From Paraphysomonas bandaiensis (Eukaryota; Chrysophyceae): a stretch of DNA of 64,000 bases. Numbering within the stretch: position 1 is the first letter of the stretch; every line of letters starts with the position of its first letter. The position numbers and the translations under genes are program-made. The notes under the pieces were generated by a model. It saw only the letters and a program-made list of their open reading frames with translations. It made no database searches and was not told the origin of the DNA. This document shows positions 10,882 through 23,266 of this stretch, piece by piece. Location: assembly GCA_965644295.1 (NCBI GenBank), contig CBFFRP010000394.1, positions 1 to 64,000 on the forward strand, given 5' to 3'.

Positions 10882-12337
10882 TAGAATATGGATCTTATTC
10901 TAGATTCTAGTATATTCAGTATGTCACTTGAAGACAATGTACGAGAATACAGTGAAATATAGTGATGTACAAATAATGCTATGATGATATTGAGAAACAG
11001 AAATAATTTGATCTTTCAAGATATGTTTAGTAACGAGAGGTTCACATAGAAGGTAGGATGTTCAAGATATGTTTATGCGTGGAACAAAATGAGATTGTGT
11101 TGTTTATCACAATTTTCGTGTAAACGATATTAATTAATCTATCTAGTCTAACGACATATTATTCTCTCTGATATCTATATTTAAGAATGAGAAATTTCCA
11201 ACAACGTATATACCTCTTAACACGTGAATACAACACATGTATACAATGAAATATCAAATAGACTGAAAAATTACAAAACTATATAAGATACGCGACTGTA
11301 CAAGATACGCAAATGTGTGAGGTGCTAACTGTTCAAACGTGATTTGCTATTATACTATTAGGCCTTATTCTTCATGTGAAGGTTATATAATCAATCTTTA
11401 TCTCTGATAATACGATAATACGAAGTGCGAAGTGCATCTTTACTAAATACTAGGACTAGCTATAAAAATATATATTATTCTCTTTTTTACCTTATGCACC
11501 GACTACACGGGCATTTGGTATTTAAGCATTGAGCCTCGCCATGATTGATATAGATTGTTTTAACATTCCTTGTTGCACCTTAGTGCTTGCGGCGAATCAC
11601 AAATAGCGCTAAATAGTAGGATATGAGAATTTGTACTAGTTAGTTACTGGTAGAGGTCGATCTAGCTTGTTGACTAGTCTTCCTTCATCTAACTCCTTAT
11701 TTGGTGTCGGTTCTTGACGTCTACTGCTAATAATAAAACGTTCACCTTTCACATGCCATTCCTGTTGTATATGTACAAAGGTGATAGTGGAAATAGGAAT
11801 GAGCACTAAAAGCTTCTTACAACACTTACCTGAACTCTTATTACTCTCAAAAGCTGCTATATCTGAAAATCCGAATCAATCTACCTAGTTTCTCATAGCT
11901 ATTTACTACTGCTGGAAGCGATTCTCGATGACAAAAGTTGACGTATATTATGTTGGAATTGCTCATTCTTAACTAGATCTCAGAGAGAATAATATATATG
12001 TCGTTAGACTAGATAGATTAATTAATATCGTTTACACGAAAATTGTGATAAACAACACAATCTCATTTTGTTCCACGCATAACCATATCTTGAACCTCCT
12101 ACCTACTGATAGTATAATAATATATTAGTATATATAATAATAATATGATTATTATGTAAACGTTATATGTGAGCCTCTCGTTACTAAACATATCTTGAAA
12201 GATCAAACTATTTCAGTTTCTCAATATCATCACAGAATTATTTGTACATCACTATATTTCACTGTATTCTCGTACATTGTCTTCAAGTGACATACTGAAT
12301 ATACTAGAATAAGATCCATATTCTAATATATTGTTAG
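10882..12337. repeat. Large imperfect inverted repeat (foldback or long-TIR element)
   Basis: The left arm, about 10882-11214, matches the reverse complement of the right arm, about 11945-12337. Anchors include AGAATATGGATCTTATTCTA (left) with its inverse at the far right, and GTAAACGATATTAATTAATC with its inverse near 12020. The right arm carries an extra AT-rich block of about 80 bp near 12100-12175. The spacer of about 730 bp shows no coding frame. Size and shape fit a non-autonomous long-terminal-inverted-repeat transposon. I could not find a clear target-site duplication, so the exact ends are approximate. Confidence 0.7.
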
Positions 12338-13024
12338 AATGGTAAAGGCTTACTTAACTGTATTTACTTAAGTATTGACTGATTTATATTGAGGGAGATA
12401 TAGTGAAATTATGATGTTATAGCACTGTGATTTAGGAACCACGTCATTCACCAACATCAACATTCTGTTCTACAAATCGTATCTTTAACAGCTACTATAT
12501 TTTCATTTTCTTTGTATACTTGTAGTAGCTACTCCTGTATATTCTGTATTTCATTGCTATATAGAATACAAGATAGCTACTAGCGATTGGCTCTACCAAA
12601 CTTCAAGTACGCACGTCGGAATTGGCTGTAGTTCAATAAACTGAACGTAATTTATACTCAATGCTTTAATTAGAAATAATGATCAATCTCATTTATCATT
12701 CATTGTCTTTTGCCAAATTCATGTTACATCTCAACTACCAATCAATTTTCATACGATCTTATACCTTATACACAGTCAATATGTTTCACTACTATTATTC
12801 CTATTATCTCAACCTCATGTAATACAGTTTATCACAACTGTATTCTTGCATGTGCGTAACGGTCATAATTTAATTGCTCTAAAAAAGCAAAACTCAACAC
12901 TTGATGGAGGACCCCTTTTTCTGGCGAGGTTATACTCTTTTAATTTAAACAACACTAGAAATGTCCTGAAAGAAAGAAATTATATGAAAACAGCCATTCT
13001 ATAAAACACTATCACAAACACTTT
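12338..13024. other. Convergent intergenic, no gene seen
   Basis: AT-rich DNA between the inverted repeat and the 3' end of the SET-domain gene. Nothing coding or structural is apparent. Confidence 0.4.
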
Positions 13025-16000
13025 CTAAATACTGTTACTCAATTGTAATACTCCAGAACAATTCAATTGGACAGAGCTACTACCACAGTTCACATAATCT
13101 AAAATTGTTTGGCTCTCACAAGGTTTATCCAATTTCTTCGCGAATCCAACTTTCTTAGGCCATTCGTAAGCATACGTCCAGCCGTGTATACTTGTGCAGC
13201 CCATACAAATATAACTGGAAGTCTGCAGTGCCTTAATATCCTTTTGAGTACGAATGCCGACGCAATCATAGTGATACCATGTCCCGCAGCTATCACATTC
13301 AACCATTGGATACCCATCATCACCACCGCGACACCAACAGTATACCTCTGCACCAGAATTACAAATTTCGTTGCGGTTTTCAGATGACAGTGCAGTGCCT
13401 GCAACCACGATACTCTTTACTTTAGCATGAGCGTACTCATGTGTTACGTCAATATTTATTATACTAAGTTTATCAACCGCACTACATATATCAATTGCAT
13501 CTTCAAGACTGCAGCATTCGCGTGCGCGCTGCAGAACACTCGTTGCTAATTGCGTTCGGGAGGAAAGTGTGTGCATCTCTTCAGATTTTGAACATACACC
13601 TAGTTTTCTTCCAACATTGATATGCTTTTTCAGTTCTAGAAGTGATGCCCGTTTCAACAAGGATTTCTTCAGGCACAGTTTCCATATTTCACGTCGTACC
13701 GATTTAACTTCTTGGGGACATACACACAACATTCTGAGGTCCACATAGGCTACCAGAAGAGATTTCAGCACAGCTACACTCAGACAACTTTCAGAATTTT
13801 CGCAGCCACTGCATTCAATGCATTAGAAGTGAAATATAGGCAAAATTAACACGTACATGCTATTATCATTCTCCGCATTACTAAAATTTATGAGAGGTCG
13901 CACTTTTTCTTTCCACTCTTCTACATAGCGGACGACTAATCGCAGCAGTAACGAAACAGGCGTCTATGAAGCAATTGAGTACTGAGAAATACCTAAGTTC
14001 TATAAATATCTCACCTGCCGAAGTTCCAGAGTTTCCTCTACTAAAAAGAATTCTTGTAATGCCTCGTACGACATCGAAACCATTAATGACATCTCCGAAC
14101 TAATATCGTCCGTAGAGATCGATACTTGTTTCCGTTGTACGTATCTGTGCCACTCGAATTTGTCTATATTACAAAAATTATTCGCGTCGTTTCCTTGAAA
14201 CTGGCACAGTGGACAATTAAACTGTATTTGCTGGGCCCGTGGCAGTCGTGCTCTCTTCTTTTTTCTAAACGTGTAGGCACTAGATGACGCATTAGCGCAC
14301 TGTAAATGGTACCAGCAGAGACACTTGTCGCATTGCACCATTTCAGAATATTCTCCTTGATCATCCGGTAAGCAGCAAAAACAATGCAGTTCAGCTGTAT
14401 CCTTCAGCGAACTAGTTTCTGTTCCTTCAATATAACTATGTTCATTGACCATACTGGAGGATGCCTCCAACATATTTCGCCTGTGAATGTACTGATTAAG
14501 TCTAGCTTCAAGGAGCTCCGTGAGAAAAAAAGCCTCGATATCTACGTCAACTGCATATCTGGATGCCAGTCGCTCTATATTCCTCCACAGTGGGGATAGT
14601 ATACGACCTGACTTTAGAGTCAACGTATCTCGTCTCACCGTCAAAATACATAGCACATTCTTAACCCACACTGTGTACTCCTTTATCGCCAGCAGTAGAC
14701 GCTCACCGACAGAGCACCGAAGTGGAAGTGCATCTATCATCGCCTCTACTACCTTAGTTACTTGACTCCACTCAAGGGCTCTTTTCTTTGTCTTTTCCCT
14801 TCCACCCTCTTCGATGAAGAAACCGCGCAGTGAGGAAGTCACCTTCTCCACTGCTTTAAGTGCACTTTCCGCGCGACCACAAACACTGTCTACCCTCACT
14901 CCTACCGGGGCAGCAGATAGCATAAGTCGTAGCTCACTTTCTTCAAGAAGCACATCGTTAACTGTCAGGGCCTTTTCTATCCCAGCAGCCCACTCACGAC
15001 AGCGGGAGATTGTCTGCACCACAGCCGCATACTCCGCCGTTTCTACAAGCGGACACGCAACTTCTACCCCTTGTGCCTGACTCTTTCTCTTTCGCCTCGC
15101 TCTCGTAGAGCTAGCGCGGGCTGCGGCAGCCGAATTATCTAGATTGTGGGCAAGGGCCACGTGTTCTTCCATAGACTTAAGAGAACGGACTCGTCGCTGC
15201 CCCCTTGGCGCTGAGTCTGCGGCACAAGTAATCAGAACTCGAGCAGTCTCTAACCAGCATTCTCGTGGGTGCAAATCGCGATTCACTCTTCCACCAACAG
15301 TTCCACAGCAAAATGTTGCTCCACAACAGCATTTCTGACGCTTTAAGTTGTGCATTACTACATCCAGTCCGTCTTGATAGTACTGGTAGTTGTATGTAAG
15401 CTCTGTCCCAGATGACACAGGTTTAATCGTCACCAACACTACTCTTGGTTCACCATTCACACTCCATTTTTGGAGGACACAGTTAGGATCACAAGAGTGA
15501 TTCGCAAATCTCGCCTGACTCCCCATGGTGGCAGCATCTAGTATTAATCCCCCCTGCAGGGCGGCAAAATAGAAGCAATCATTTGCTTTGTAGTTTGCCA
15601 TACGCCGATGACACTCAGCCGCAGTGATTACCTCACCGCAGTACTCAATAACGATCTTTCCAGCAGGAATACATTGAACTGCATATAGCCCATAACCACA
15701 CGAATCTGTCTCAAATACCTCTACATCAGGGAAGTCCCCTCTCTGAATAACAGTATTTCTGCAATATTGTTGACCATCTTTAAGAGTTGGGCAACAGTCT
15801 TTTGAACACTCCCTAGCTACATACATTAAACACTGATATATTCATAAAAGGCTCATATATACATATCTATCAGAGTATCACTATACATATAGTGACATGT
15901 ATACATACATATGATCCATATACACATATATGTCGATATACTTACATCAGTAACTGTGCATTATGACAATATTCATCACATCCTTTTTCAATTGTACAAC

Positions 16001-16196
16001 AACATGGTGTTGAAGGTTCTACTGGAAACACTGATCGACTAATAGGGAAGGTGTATTTATTATCTGTGATATGACGATAATTGAATCGTTTAGGCTGGTG
16101 TCTCCAGGACACTGGAAGCTTGAAGTCTTCTTCTTCTTTTTTTAAATTGTTTAGAAGATTCTGAAAGAAGGGGCTATTTGGTTGGGGATCAGACAT
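13025..16196 (-). CDS. Histone-lysine methyltransferase with AWS, SET, post-SET and PHD domains, 979 aa
   Basis: Four exons: 16196-15946, 15812-14015, 13963-13857 and 13808-13025. All junctions are GT-AG with phases 2, 0 and 2, giving 979 residues. The AWS zinc motif straddles the first intron (PCCCTIEKGCDEYC before it, ECSKDCC and QYCRN after it). It is followed by SET from about residue 105 with IEYCGEV, RFANHSCDPNC and LTYNYQYY, then a cysteine-rich post-SET (QKCCCGATFCCG). A PHD-type finger lies near residue 570 (CFCC, MVQCDKC, WYHLQC) and a second near 880 (CWCRGG, MVECDSC, WYHYDC). AWS-SET identifies the SETD2/NSD/ASH1 group, which methylates H3K36. The PHD fingers after SET favour an ASH1-like or plant-like relative. 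It should act in the nucleus on chromatin. Confidence 0.88.
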
Positions 16197-16260
16197 GACT
16201 AAGATGTGGATGAGACTGACATTAACCTAACTGACACACATCATATCCATATATGACACA

Positions 16261-16391
16261 CACATACATACATACATACATACATACATACATACATACA
16301 TACATACATACATACATACATACATACATACATACATACATACATACATACATACATACATACATACATACATACATACATACATACATAC

Positions 16392-16422
<31 letters not shown>

Positions 16423-16598
16423 CATACATACATACATACATACATACATACATACATACATACATACATACATACATACATACATACATACATACATACA
16501 TACATACATACATACATACATACATACATACATACATACATACATACATACATACATACATACATACATACATACATGCATACATACATACATACATA
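16261..16598. repeat. (CATA)n microsatellite, about 340 bp
   Basis: An almost uninterrupted CATA tetranucleotide array with only a CTTA variant at 16391 and a CATG variant near 16577. It sits between the divergent starts of the SET-domain gene and the gene at 16872. Open frames of Met-Tyr-Val-Cys or Thr-Tyr-Ile-His repeats across it are artefacts. Confidence 0.97.
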
Positions 16599-16600
16599 AA

Positions 16601-17668
16601 GTGCGAGGCATTTGATGCAAATATCCTGAAAATTGATTTTATAGAGGGGGTTTTCTGGATACTGTATATACTGCTGTATATATATACTCTGCTGATATAG
16701 TATAGATATGATCCAAGTGTGGTCATAAGACCTTGGACACCAACCAGACCAGTACATCAAGGACATAACTGACTAACTTGTTCACACTCTCTGTTCTACT
16801 ACACTCATGAGTTGCTCACAATTCTTCACAATTCATAAGTTGCGGGTAAGATTAACAAACAATATCGAAAGATGGATGTTTTACAGGTATGTTCTTCATT
16901 GCTACTATCCCTTCCTAAATTGTTACACCTCTTATAGACGTATGACCTGAGGTTGGCTGTTCAAGTATTGGACATCATTAAACACTTACCACTTTTCAAT
17001 GGCAAACCTCCCGGCATCAAGAAAGTTCGGGAGCGTATCGCCAACAACATTGGCCTACCTGATGTGAGTGTATCAGAAATCCTCCTCAATCTAGTAGCTG
17101 AGGAACTCTTAGTAAAGATGAACCATGACTTCGTACGTAAAAATAAAGATGGAACAGATTTCTATGTATTCTACGAATCCTACAGCCTCACAGACAAGGG
17201 AATGATACTGTTGTAAGCTAATAAAAATGATTAACTTATCACTCATAACACATATCTGCATGTAGCATTGATACTGTAGTTCCTGCTCCAACAAGGGCTG
17301 CTTCCCCTGTCCCATCCACATTCAAGAGCGCTGATCCTTCCCCTACTTTCGGTCCGGCTCTAGCTGCCCCTGCCCTTGTGAGGGCTGTGACTGCAGTGTG
17401 CTCATTTGATATGTCAGTCACATGTCAAATCTTTGTCACATATCTATTTTACGTGTGATGGATGCATTAATGTAGGGTCGGTGGTGCAGATTGTACAACG
17501 ACTGGTCTTCGCGATGTTATATCTTTACAACGGAATTCTCTGAAGGAGAGGATCGCCAGGTTATATCCTTACTTACATCTGAATCCAATAATAACCTGAT
17601 GATCCTAATAGAAAACCCCCTCTCCTTAATTTTCAAAAACCTGGATATTTGCATCAAATGCCTCGCAC
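16601..17668. repeat. Inverted short repeat pair next to CATA arrays
   Basis: A 26-bp sequence starting GTGCGAGGCATTTG lies at 16601-16626, and its perfect reverse complement lies at 17643-17668. Weaker similarity extends inward to a G-run/TTTTCT block (16644-16657 and 17611-17623). Each copy has a CATA array outside it: 16261-16598 on the left and a short one at about 17727-17750 on the right. The pair brackets the small gene at 16872. It may be the termini of a dispersed element or two copies of a short repeat family. Confidence 0.6.
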
Positions 17669-17685
17669 TTGGCACCGAGCCGTGA
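16872..17685 (+). CDS. Small multi-exon gene, product not recognised
   Basis: Exon 1 is 16872-16886 (MDVLQ) and exon 2 is 16938-17212, joined in phase by a 51-bp intron. They encode about 96 residues of alternating helices and strands, from TYDLRLAVQVLDII to SLTDKGMILL. This could be a small helix-turn-helix or winged-helix fold, but I recognise no family. The continuation is uncertain. Exon 3 probably starts at 17266 with an Ala/Pro-rich linker and may end at a GT near 17377. A last exon from 17476 is open to 17685, but its tail runs into a repeated sequence (17611-17668). The second half may therefore be degenerate. It is head to head with the SET gene. Confidence 0.45.
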
Positions 17686-17750
17686 AAACCCCCCAAAAGT
17701 GCCTCACACTCGGCACCGGTCCCTACATACATACATACATACATACACAC

Positions 17751-18782
17751 ATATATACAAACTGCTGTGGATAATAGCATCAGTTTCGATTGAATAAACA
17801 TGAAACCGGTAGTTGTGACAATGCCGCTTGTGTTGCGCTGTTGGGAAGAATGTGTTCAATGTGCTAGAAAACGGCACTTGGTGCCATTGATCTTAAGGCA
17901 CGAGAGGTATTTTTTGCACAGTGGCTCATTGCGGGAGCTATCTACTAAGCTTTGATGTACCGCTAGCACCTAAAGATCGCTGGCACCAATGCTTTGATTG
18001 TATGAAGGGGTTCCTCTAACGATATATAAGTACATTCGGTGATATGAAGCGGTCAGAGGAGTAAACGGTCATACGCTCTTTGTCATATCATAAGGTTCTA
18101 TTATAGTGTGCTAGAGCACCCTTAAGGTAGCGGCGGAAATAATGCACTAGCAGTATAAGTCAATTCAAAACAGTGTGCAGATGTTATGTATCCATATTTT
18201 CAACATTTTGTTGGTTTAGATTGCTAAAGAAAAATTATGTCGTTAGACAAGATAGATACGATTACTATTGCATACAAAATTGTGCGTTGTGATGTACGAT
18301 ATATCAACAAGATAATTGTATATTTTTTCATGTCAATCGATGATCAACTTCCGTATCTTGAATTGTCATGATACTTTATTTTTATGTTTATAGCTACGTA
18401 TTACAGTTTTTCACATTGAGGTATTCTACAGTTCTATCTTTGAGAAACATGCGTATTCCAACAATCCACATGTTATGGATTAGTCAGAAATTCAACTGAA
18501 AATCTTCGGAGAAGTACACTGTATTAAGCAGTAAGTCGAATACAGTATAATAATACTGGATGCATATGGAACGTAGCAGCGTAAATTGCACAGGTTCTGT
18601 TGATCGAATATTAGTTAGCAGATCATACAAAATCACAATATTTGCCCTTTCAAACACTAATATTGAACATCGAAGTATAAACTAATGATCAAATATCACT
18701 TTTCTAGACAGTAAAATAACATTCTGTACATATAATAAAAAATAGCACAACTAGGCCAAGCCGGCTCTCATTAAACGGTGCA
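17751..18782. other. Convergent intergenic, no gene seen
   Basis: AT-rich sequence between two convergent 3' ends. A stretch from about 18235 (GTCGTTAGACAAGATAGAT) resembles the arms of the inverted repeat at 10.9-12.3 kb (GTCGTTAGACTAGATAGAT). It may be a decayed relative. Confidence 0.4.
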
Positions 18783-21220
18783 TTAATCGCGTGTTTTCGA
18801 TGTCATCAGCAACTTTAGAGTTTTGCCATAGCACATTAAGGTCCGTATTAGTTCTAAATAAGTAATAGAGTTACAAGTGCGCATATTTTGTTCATGGTTA
18901 TACCTGTTGATGGCATTTAGCAGCATAGACAAATTGTCATCAGATACGGTTAACGTAAAAATAGATGAGTTCGATGATATATTTTCACTCGATCTACCGT
19001 TAGAATTACTATGAGAAAATAAGGACAACAATGAAAATGAACTCGACGATGGAGGGTTCATATCTTCAGCTGATATAAGGTCTCCTCCAATTCGTGCATA
19101 TGATCCAAAGGAGTTTTCATGAAGTCGAATATTGGCTTCGGACGTCTGCTGTCGAATCGGTAAAAATAGCGACTCTTGTAGCACCAAGCAGCTCACGCAA
19201 AAACCACGCATGTCCCTTTCGCCCGAAAACAGGGCAGATACTGACGAGTCATGAGAAAATAATTTCGGTGACATGGAGCCTTTTGACACATAAACAGAAT
19301 ACGTGGGTATTAGGGACGAACTGTTGGCCGAGAATACATTTAAATTAAGCAGTCGAAAGAGCCGTTCCATCTGCGGAAAGATATGAACAACATGCAGTCC
19401 AGCTGAGAACCCACCTTCGAAATGTCTATTTGTCCATCTTCCACCCAAGGAGATGATGTTTCCAAAAGTACTATATCTCGTAGTAATACCTGAAACGAGG
19501 GGTCATAACCGGAAAATGTACTCATCACACAAACCTGAATACAAGGAATTCGGGCCTGACCACGAACTGCGCGAAAACTTTTTCTATAATTTGCATAATT
19601 GTCGGCTGGGTCGCAGAGCTGCATATATCTGTAAGTAAAACAGGACACACGCCATTGTTCATGTACACTCACCGCACTATACTCCTCAAACAGGCTCTTC
19701 TTGTGCGCAGAAACTCCGCTCCAGGCAGATGAGAGATGCTTTATTGCCGGTAGGTCTATGCATATAGCATTAAATTAAAAAAAAGATATAATGTATCAAT
19801 ACATACTTAAGGCAGACATAATCTGGAATACCGTATTGAAGTTATTTAGCTTCAGTGCATGTCTGGCTGCTCTCAGAAAATATTCTATGCATGCAGAAAT
19901 AGATCCCTCTAGAGTGCCCCGATGAATGATCTCATCAGCTATCCAAGCAATTCGCTGATTGGTTGACTGAATAAGCCTGTTGAGGTGTGCGCAGCCCCCT
20001 AGATCAGGGTGCACTGGTTTCAATGCCGCCTGTGTCCAACGCATACATACCAGCTCACGCGGCCGCAAGGTGAGGATTCCATCCTCCAGTTCCACAACAG
20101 TCAGCATATCCGCCAGTTCTCTGTATGAGAATTGTTTAGTAATATCTCTGCCGCGACTAGTACCATCGGAATGATCTGAAGGAGGGCGGAAGCTGTGATC
20201 TACAGCGGCAGCTGTACTTACTGAAAGAGTGCGCGTACGAGATCGAGGCGAGACCTCAGGCGGAGGTGGGGCAGTCGATGTAGCACATTTGGTAGGAGGA
20301 GGACCAACGGCACTGGATTCCGATTTTCTTCTAGATGCAGCCTCACTGCATACACACGGTAGTGAATAAATAGGATACATCACTTGAAGCATTTGTCCTG
20401 TGTACCTCAGGCGCACTGTCGCGAGTGAGTGTTCCGACGTCATGTGCTCACTGTAGTTCGCCTTCTCTACCGCAGCAGCGCAGTAACCAGTAGACGAAGT
20501 CTCGACAACAGTTGCAGAGAACCGGGAATCATCACTCACTGACTCAGCAGTGCTACTTAGGACCAAAGCAACACGAGAATCATAGCTGCCTCTCACATCG
20601 TTACCATCGCTGTTCGCTCGCGCCAAATCCTCAACATACCGCTTCAAGCATACTTCAATATTATCCCTTTCTTCCACCAGAATGTCCAATTGCTCCTGCA
20701 TCACAATTACCTCATAGCAATAATATTTCCTTAACAACTCACTTTCACTTTTAATCCGGCTGCTGACAATACAGCGGTTCCACAAGATATGACCTCTTCA
20801 GTTAAAAACACAGAGAGCTTTTCCTGAATAAGGAGTCAGTATAACCAAAAAGAAATAATCATATACACAATACCGATGTTTGTTCTGTACCAAGATCAGC
20901 ATGAGCAAATGTTTCTCGTAGCCAGCATCGTAATATAATAAGTATATTCATTTGACAACTTACTGTTATATATGTCACATGAAACCCATATGTATCTTCA
21001 TGAATACAGTACCTGAACTACAGTGCTTCTTATAAGCGTCTATGAGTTTAGAGAGGAATATCACAGGGGTTGAAAAGGACGGTAGAAATAACAGTACAGG
21101 CATGAGTAGATCATAGTTAAATACAGGGTCACATAACACCAACTCGATGAGATTATCGAGAGATATCATGCGAGGTATTAGACGGGAGCCGATAGATATA
21201 TCAGTAGAATGAGTATGCAT
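18783..21220 (-). CDS. Ras guanine-nucleotide exchange factor (RasGEF), 698 aa, eight exons
   Basis: Exons: 21220-21013, 20962-20874, 20823-20743, 20695-19807, 19755-19673, 19618-19535, 19489-19415 and 19370-18783. Every junction is GT-AG and phase-consistent, giving 698 residues. Exons 1-2 encode a RasGEF N-terminal (REM) motif: SLDNLIELVLCD near the start and LIILRCWLRETF near residue 80. A Ser/Pro-rich linker follows. The CDC25-type catalytic domain starts near residue 310 with FSYRELADMLTVVELEDG and RPRELV. It continues through NQRIAWIADEII, LNNFNTVFQIMSAL, a LDP-type NYANYRKS segment and IPCIQ-VLLRDIVLLE. It should load a Ras-family GTPase with GTP at a membrane. The last 190 residues are Ser-rich and unassigned. 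Exon 8 could contain a further small intron. Confidence 0.85.
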
Positions 21221-21306
21221 GGTTAAGTGTGAAGTGGAATCATGTTAGGAGTGAGAGTGATAGAGTGAATGATATTAACAAGTGAGATGATACACTCTAC
21301 AGTGCT

Positions 21307-21439
21307 GTATGTATGTATGTATGTATGTATGTATGTATGTATGTATGTATGTATGTATGTATGTATGTATGTATGTATGTATGTATGTATGTATGTATGT
21401 ATGTATGTATGTATGTATGTATGTATGTATGTATGTATG

Positions 21440-21471
<32 letters not shown>

Positions 21472-21609
21472 TGTATGTATGTATGTATGTATGTATGTAT
21501 GTATGTATGTATGTATGTATGTATGTATGTATGTATGTATGTATGTATGTATGTATGTATGTATGTATGTATGTATGTATGTATGTATGTATGTATGTAT
21601 GTATGTATG

Positions 21610-21641
<32 letters not shown>

Positions 21642-21783
21642 TGTATGTATGTATGTATGTATGTATGTATGTATGTATGTATGTATGTATGTATGTATGT
21701 ATGTATGTATGTATGTATGTATGCATGTATGTATGTATGTATGTATGTATGTATGTATGTATGTATGTATGTATGTATGTATG

Positions 21784-21815
<32 letters not shown>

Positions 21816-21839
21816 TATGTATGTATGTATGTATGTATA
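21307..21839. repeat. (TATG)n microsatellite, about 530 bp
   Basis: A long array of TATG (CATA on the other strand) with four two-base TA insertions (GTATATG, near 21441, 21611, 21784, 21814) and one CATG variant at 21722. It sits between the divergent starts of the RasGEF and Psf2 genes. Open frames across it are artefacts. Confidence 0.97.
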
Positions 21840-21953
21840 GGTAGGTTGGTAGGTAGATATGTACATATATTTATGCTAGTGTTGTTTGCACAGACAGGCA
21901 TAGCAGTGCAGGCGCATCTCACTATCCTCCACACACCACATTCTCAACTGATA

Positions 21954-22912
21954 ATGTCCTCTGGTTTACAACTCAACCAAATCAGTGTCTCAGAGAATGA
22001 ATTTCTTGCAGAAGAAGAATTAATATGGATATCTCCTCGAGTAAAACACCCTCAGCTCCTCCTCCTATCGGTACATACATACATACATACATACATACAT
22101 ACATACATACAGAGATAACAACAAGTATTAACTATGGTATATTTATATAGGGGAATTTTGGACCTTTTGAACCCTATGTACCTGTTCAAGTCCCTTTATG
22201 GCTAGCTATTACACTGAAGAAGAAGGAGAAGTGTACCATAGTAATCCCTCAGTGGATGTCTGTAGGTAATATATGGGCTTCAGATCAATCCATTGTAGTC
22301 ATGTTATCCTGAACAGAGTCACTGGAGGCGGCTGTGAAAGAAGAACGAACATCTCCTGACTTATGTAACTTACCATTTCACTATGTTGAAATTGCTGCAG
22401 CCTTATTGAAAAAGTAAGTATCAACACTGTGTTTTTCATAGTAACCATATTGTAGTTGTCAGGATGAAATACTTCAACCAGATAAGGTATCAGCTCTATT
22501 ACAGGTAAGTTTGTATGCTTTGAATATGCTGTTTTTATACTTTCTAGGATCTGGAAAATATACGGGCTGACAGATTACGGATGGGCATACTCTCGATAGC
22601 GTCGTCGGCATATACGTACACTGCACAGGTACTGGTGGTTCTAGTTTTTTGTATCACAAATAATAGTACCACTTTGGGTTTGTAGCTGAACAATATTTCA
22701 TCACTCGAGATTCTTTCCATCAAGGGGTTGTTAGTGGAGGTATGAATATGTGTATTGATATCGAAGTGTTGACGTGGTGAATATAGTCCATGGGAATGTT
22801 TGATAACATAGCATCGGCTCGAAAAGAAACAAATGAAAATTCTGGTGGTGATATGTACCATAGAACAGGAGGATTTAATTCCAGGCCTCCCCTCAGACAA
22901 TCAAGAAACTAA
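21954..22912 (+). CDS. PSF2: GINS complex subunit Psf2, 212 aa, seven exons
   Basis: Small exons hide this gene from a simple ORF scan: 21954-22070, 22151-22265, 22317-22413, 22456-22504, 22548-22628, 22686-22739 and 22787-22912. All introns are GT-AG and the phases join to 212 residues, close to the usual length (about 185-210). The N-terminus has ENEFLAEEELIWISPR, then GNFGPFEPYVPVQVPLWLA and KEKCTIVIPQWM, the conserved Psf2 core. Helical segments PFHYVEIAAALL and LENIRADRLRMGIL follow. Psf2 with Sld5, Psf1 and Psf3 forms GINS, which joins Cdc45 and MCM2-7 as the replicative helicase. The last exon is a divergent Gly/Arg/Asn-rich tail. Intron 1 contains a CATA microsatellite. It is head to head with RasGEF. 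Confidence 0.92.
22071..22110. repeat. Short (CATA)n array inside Psf2 intron 1
   Basis: The first Psf2 intron starts GTACATACATAC and runs straight into about ten CATA units. The 5' splice site itself lies in the first repeat unit. Confidence 0.9.
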
Positions 22913-23258
22913 CCTATGTATTGTGTTCTAGTTTTTGACTATTTATATCAGATTATACGTGTTTGTTTTAGTGAAGTTGAGAATAGTTATGTTTTTTCTG
23001 TTTAATAAGCAAGTGCTCTCAAGTTTTAGCGTGTAAAGTATATTCGGCGAGAGTAGGCGTCAGTCGTCCGCTTGAATAGTAGAATCTAGAATCAACATAT
23101 TGCATTATCTGTGTTGTGAAAATATTTCATGAAAACTATTGACACGATTCGTACTAACAATACTATTGCCGCATATCTTTTATTAGTAACTTGCTTATTA
23201 ATGAATGCTGATTGAATTATAATAGACTTGCTATATACTATATAATATATAAACTGTA
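22913..23258. other. 3' flank of Psf2, no gene seen
   Basis: AT-rich DNA between the Psf2 stop codon and the hAT-type MITE. It holds the Psf2 3' untranslated region and nothing else I recognise. Confidence 0.4.
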
Positions 23259-23266
23259 GATTCTAT

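Noticed and set aside
22544-22900. 118-residue minus-strand frame over the 3' half of Psf2
   Set aside because: It is antisense to Psf2 exons, which splice cleanly into a recognisable protein.
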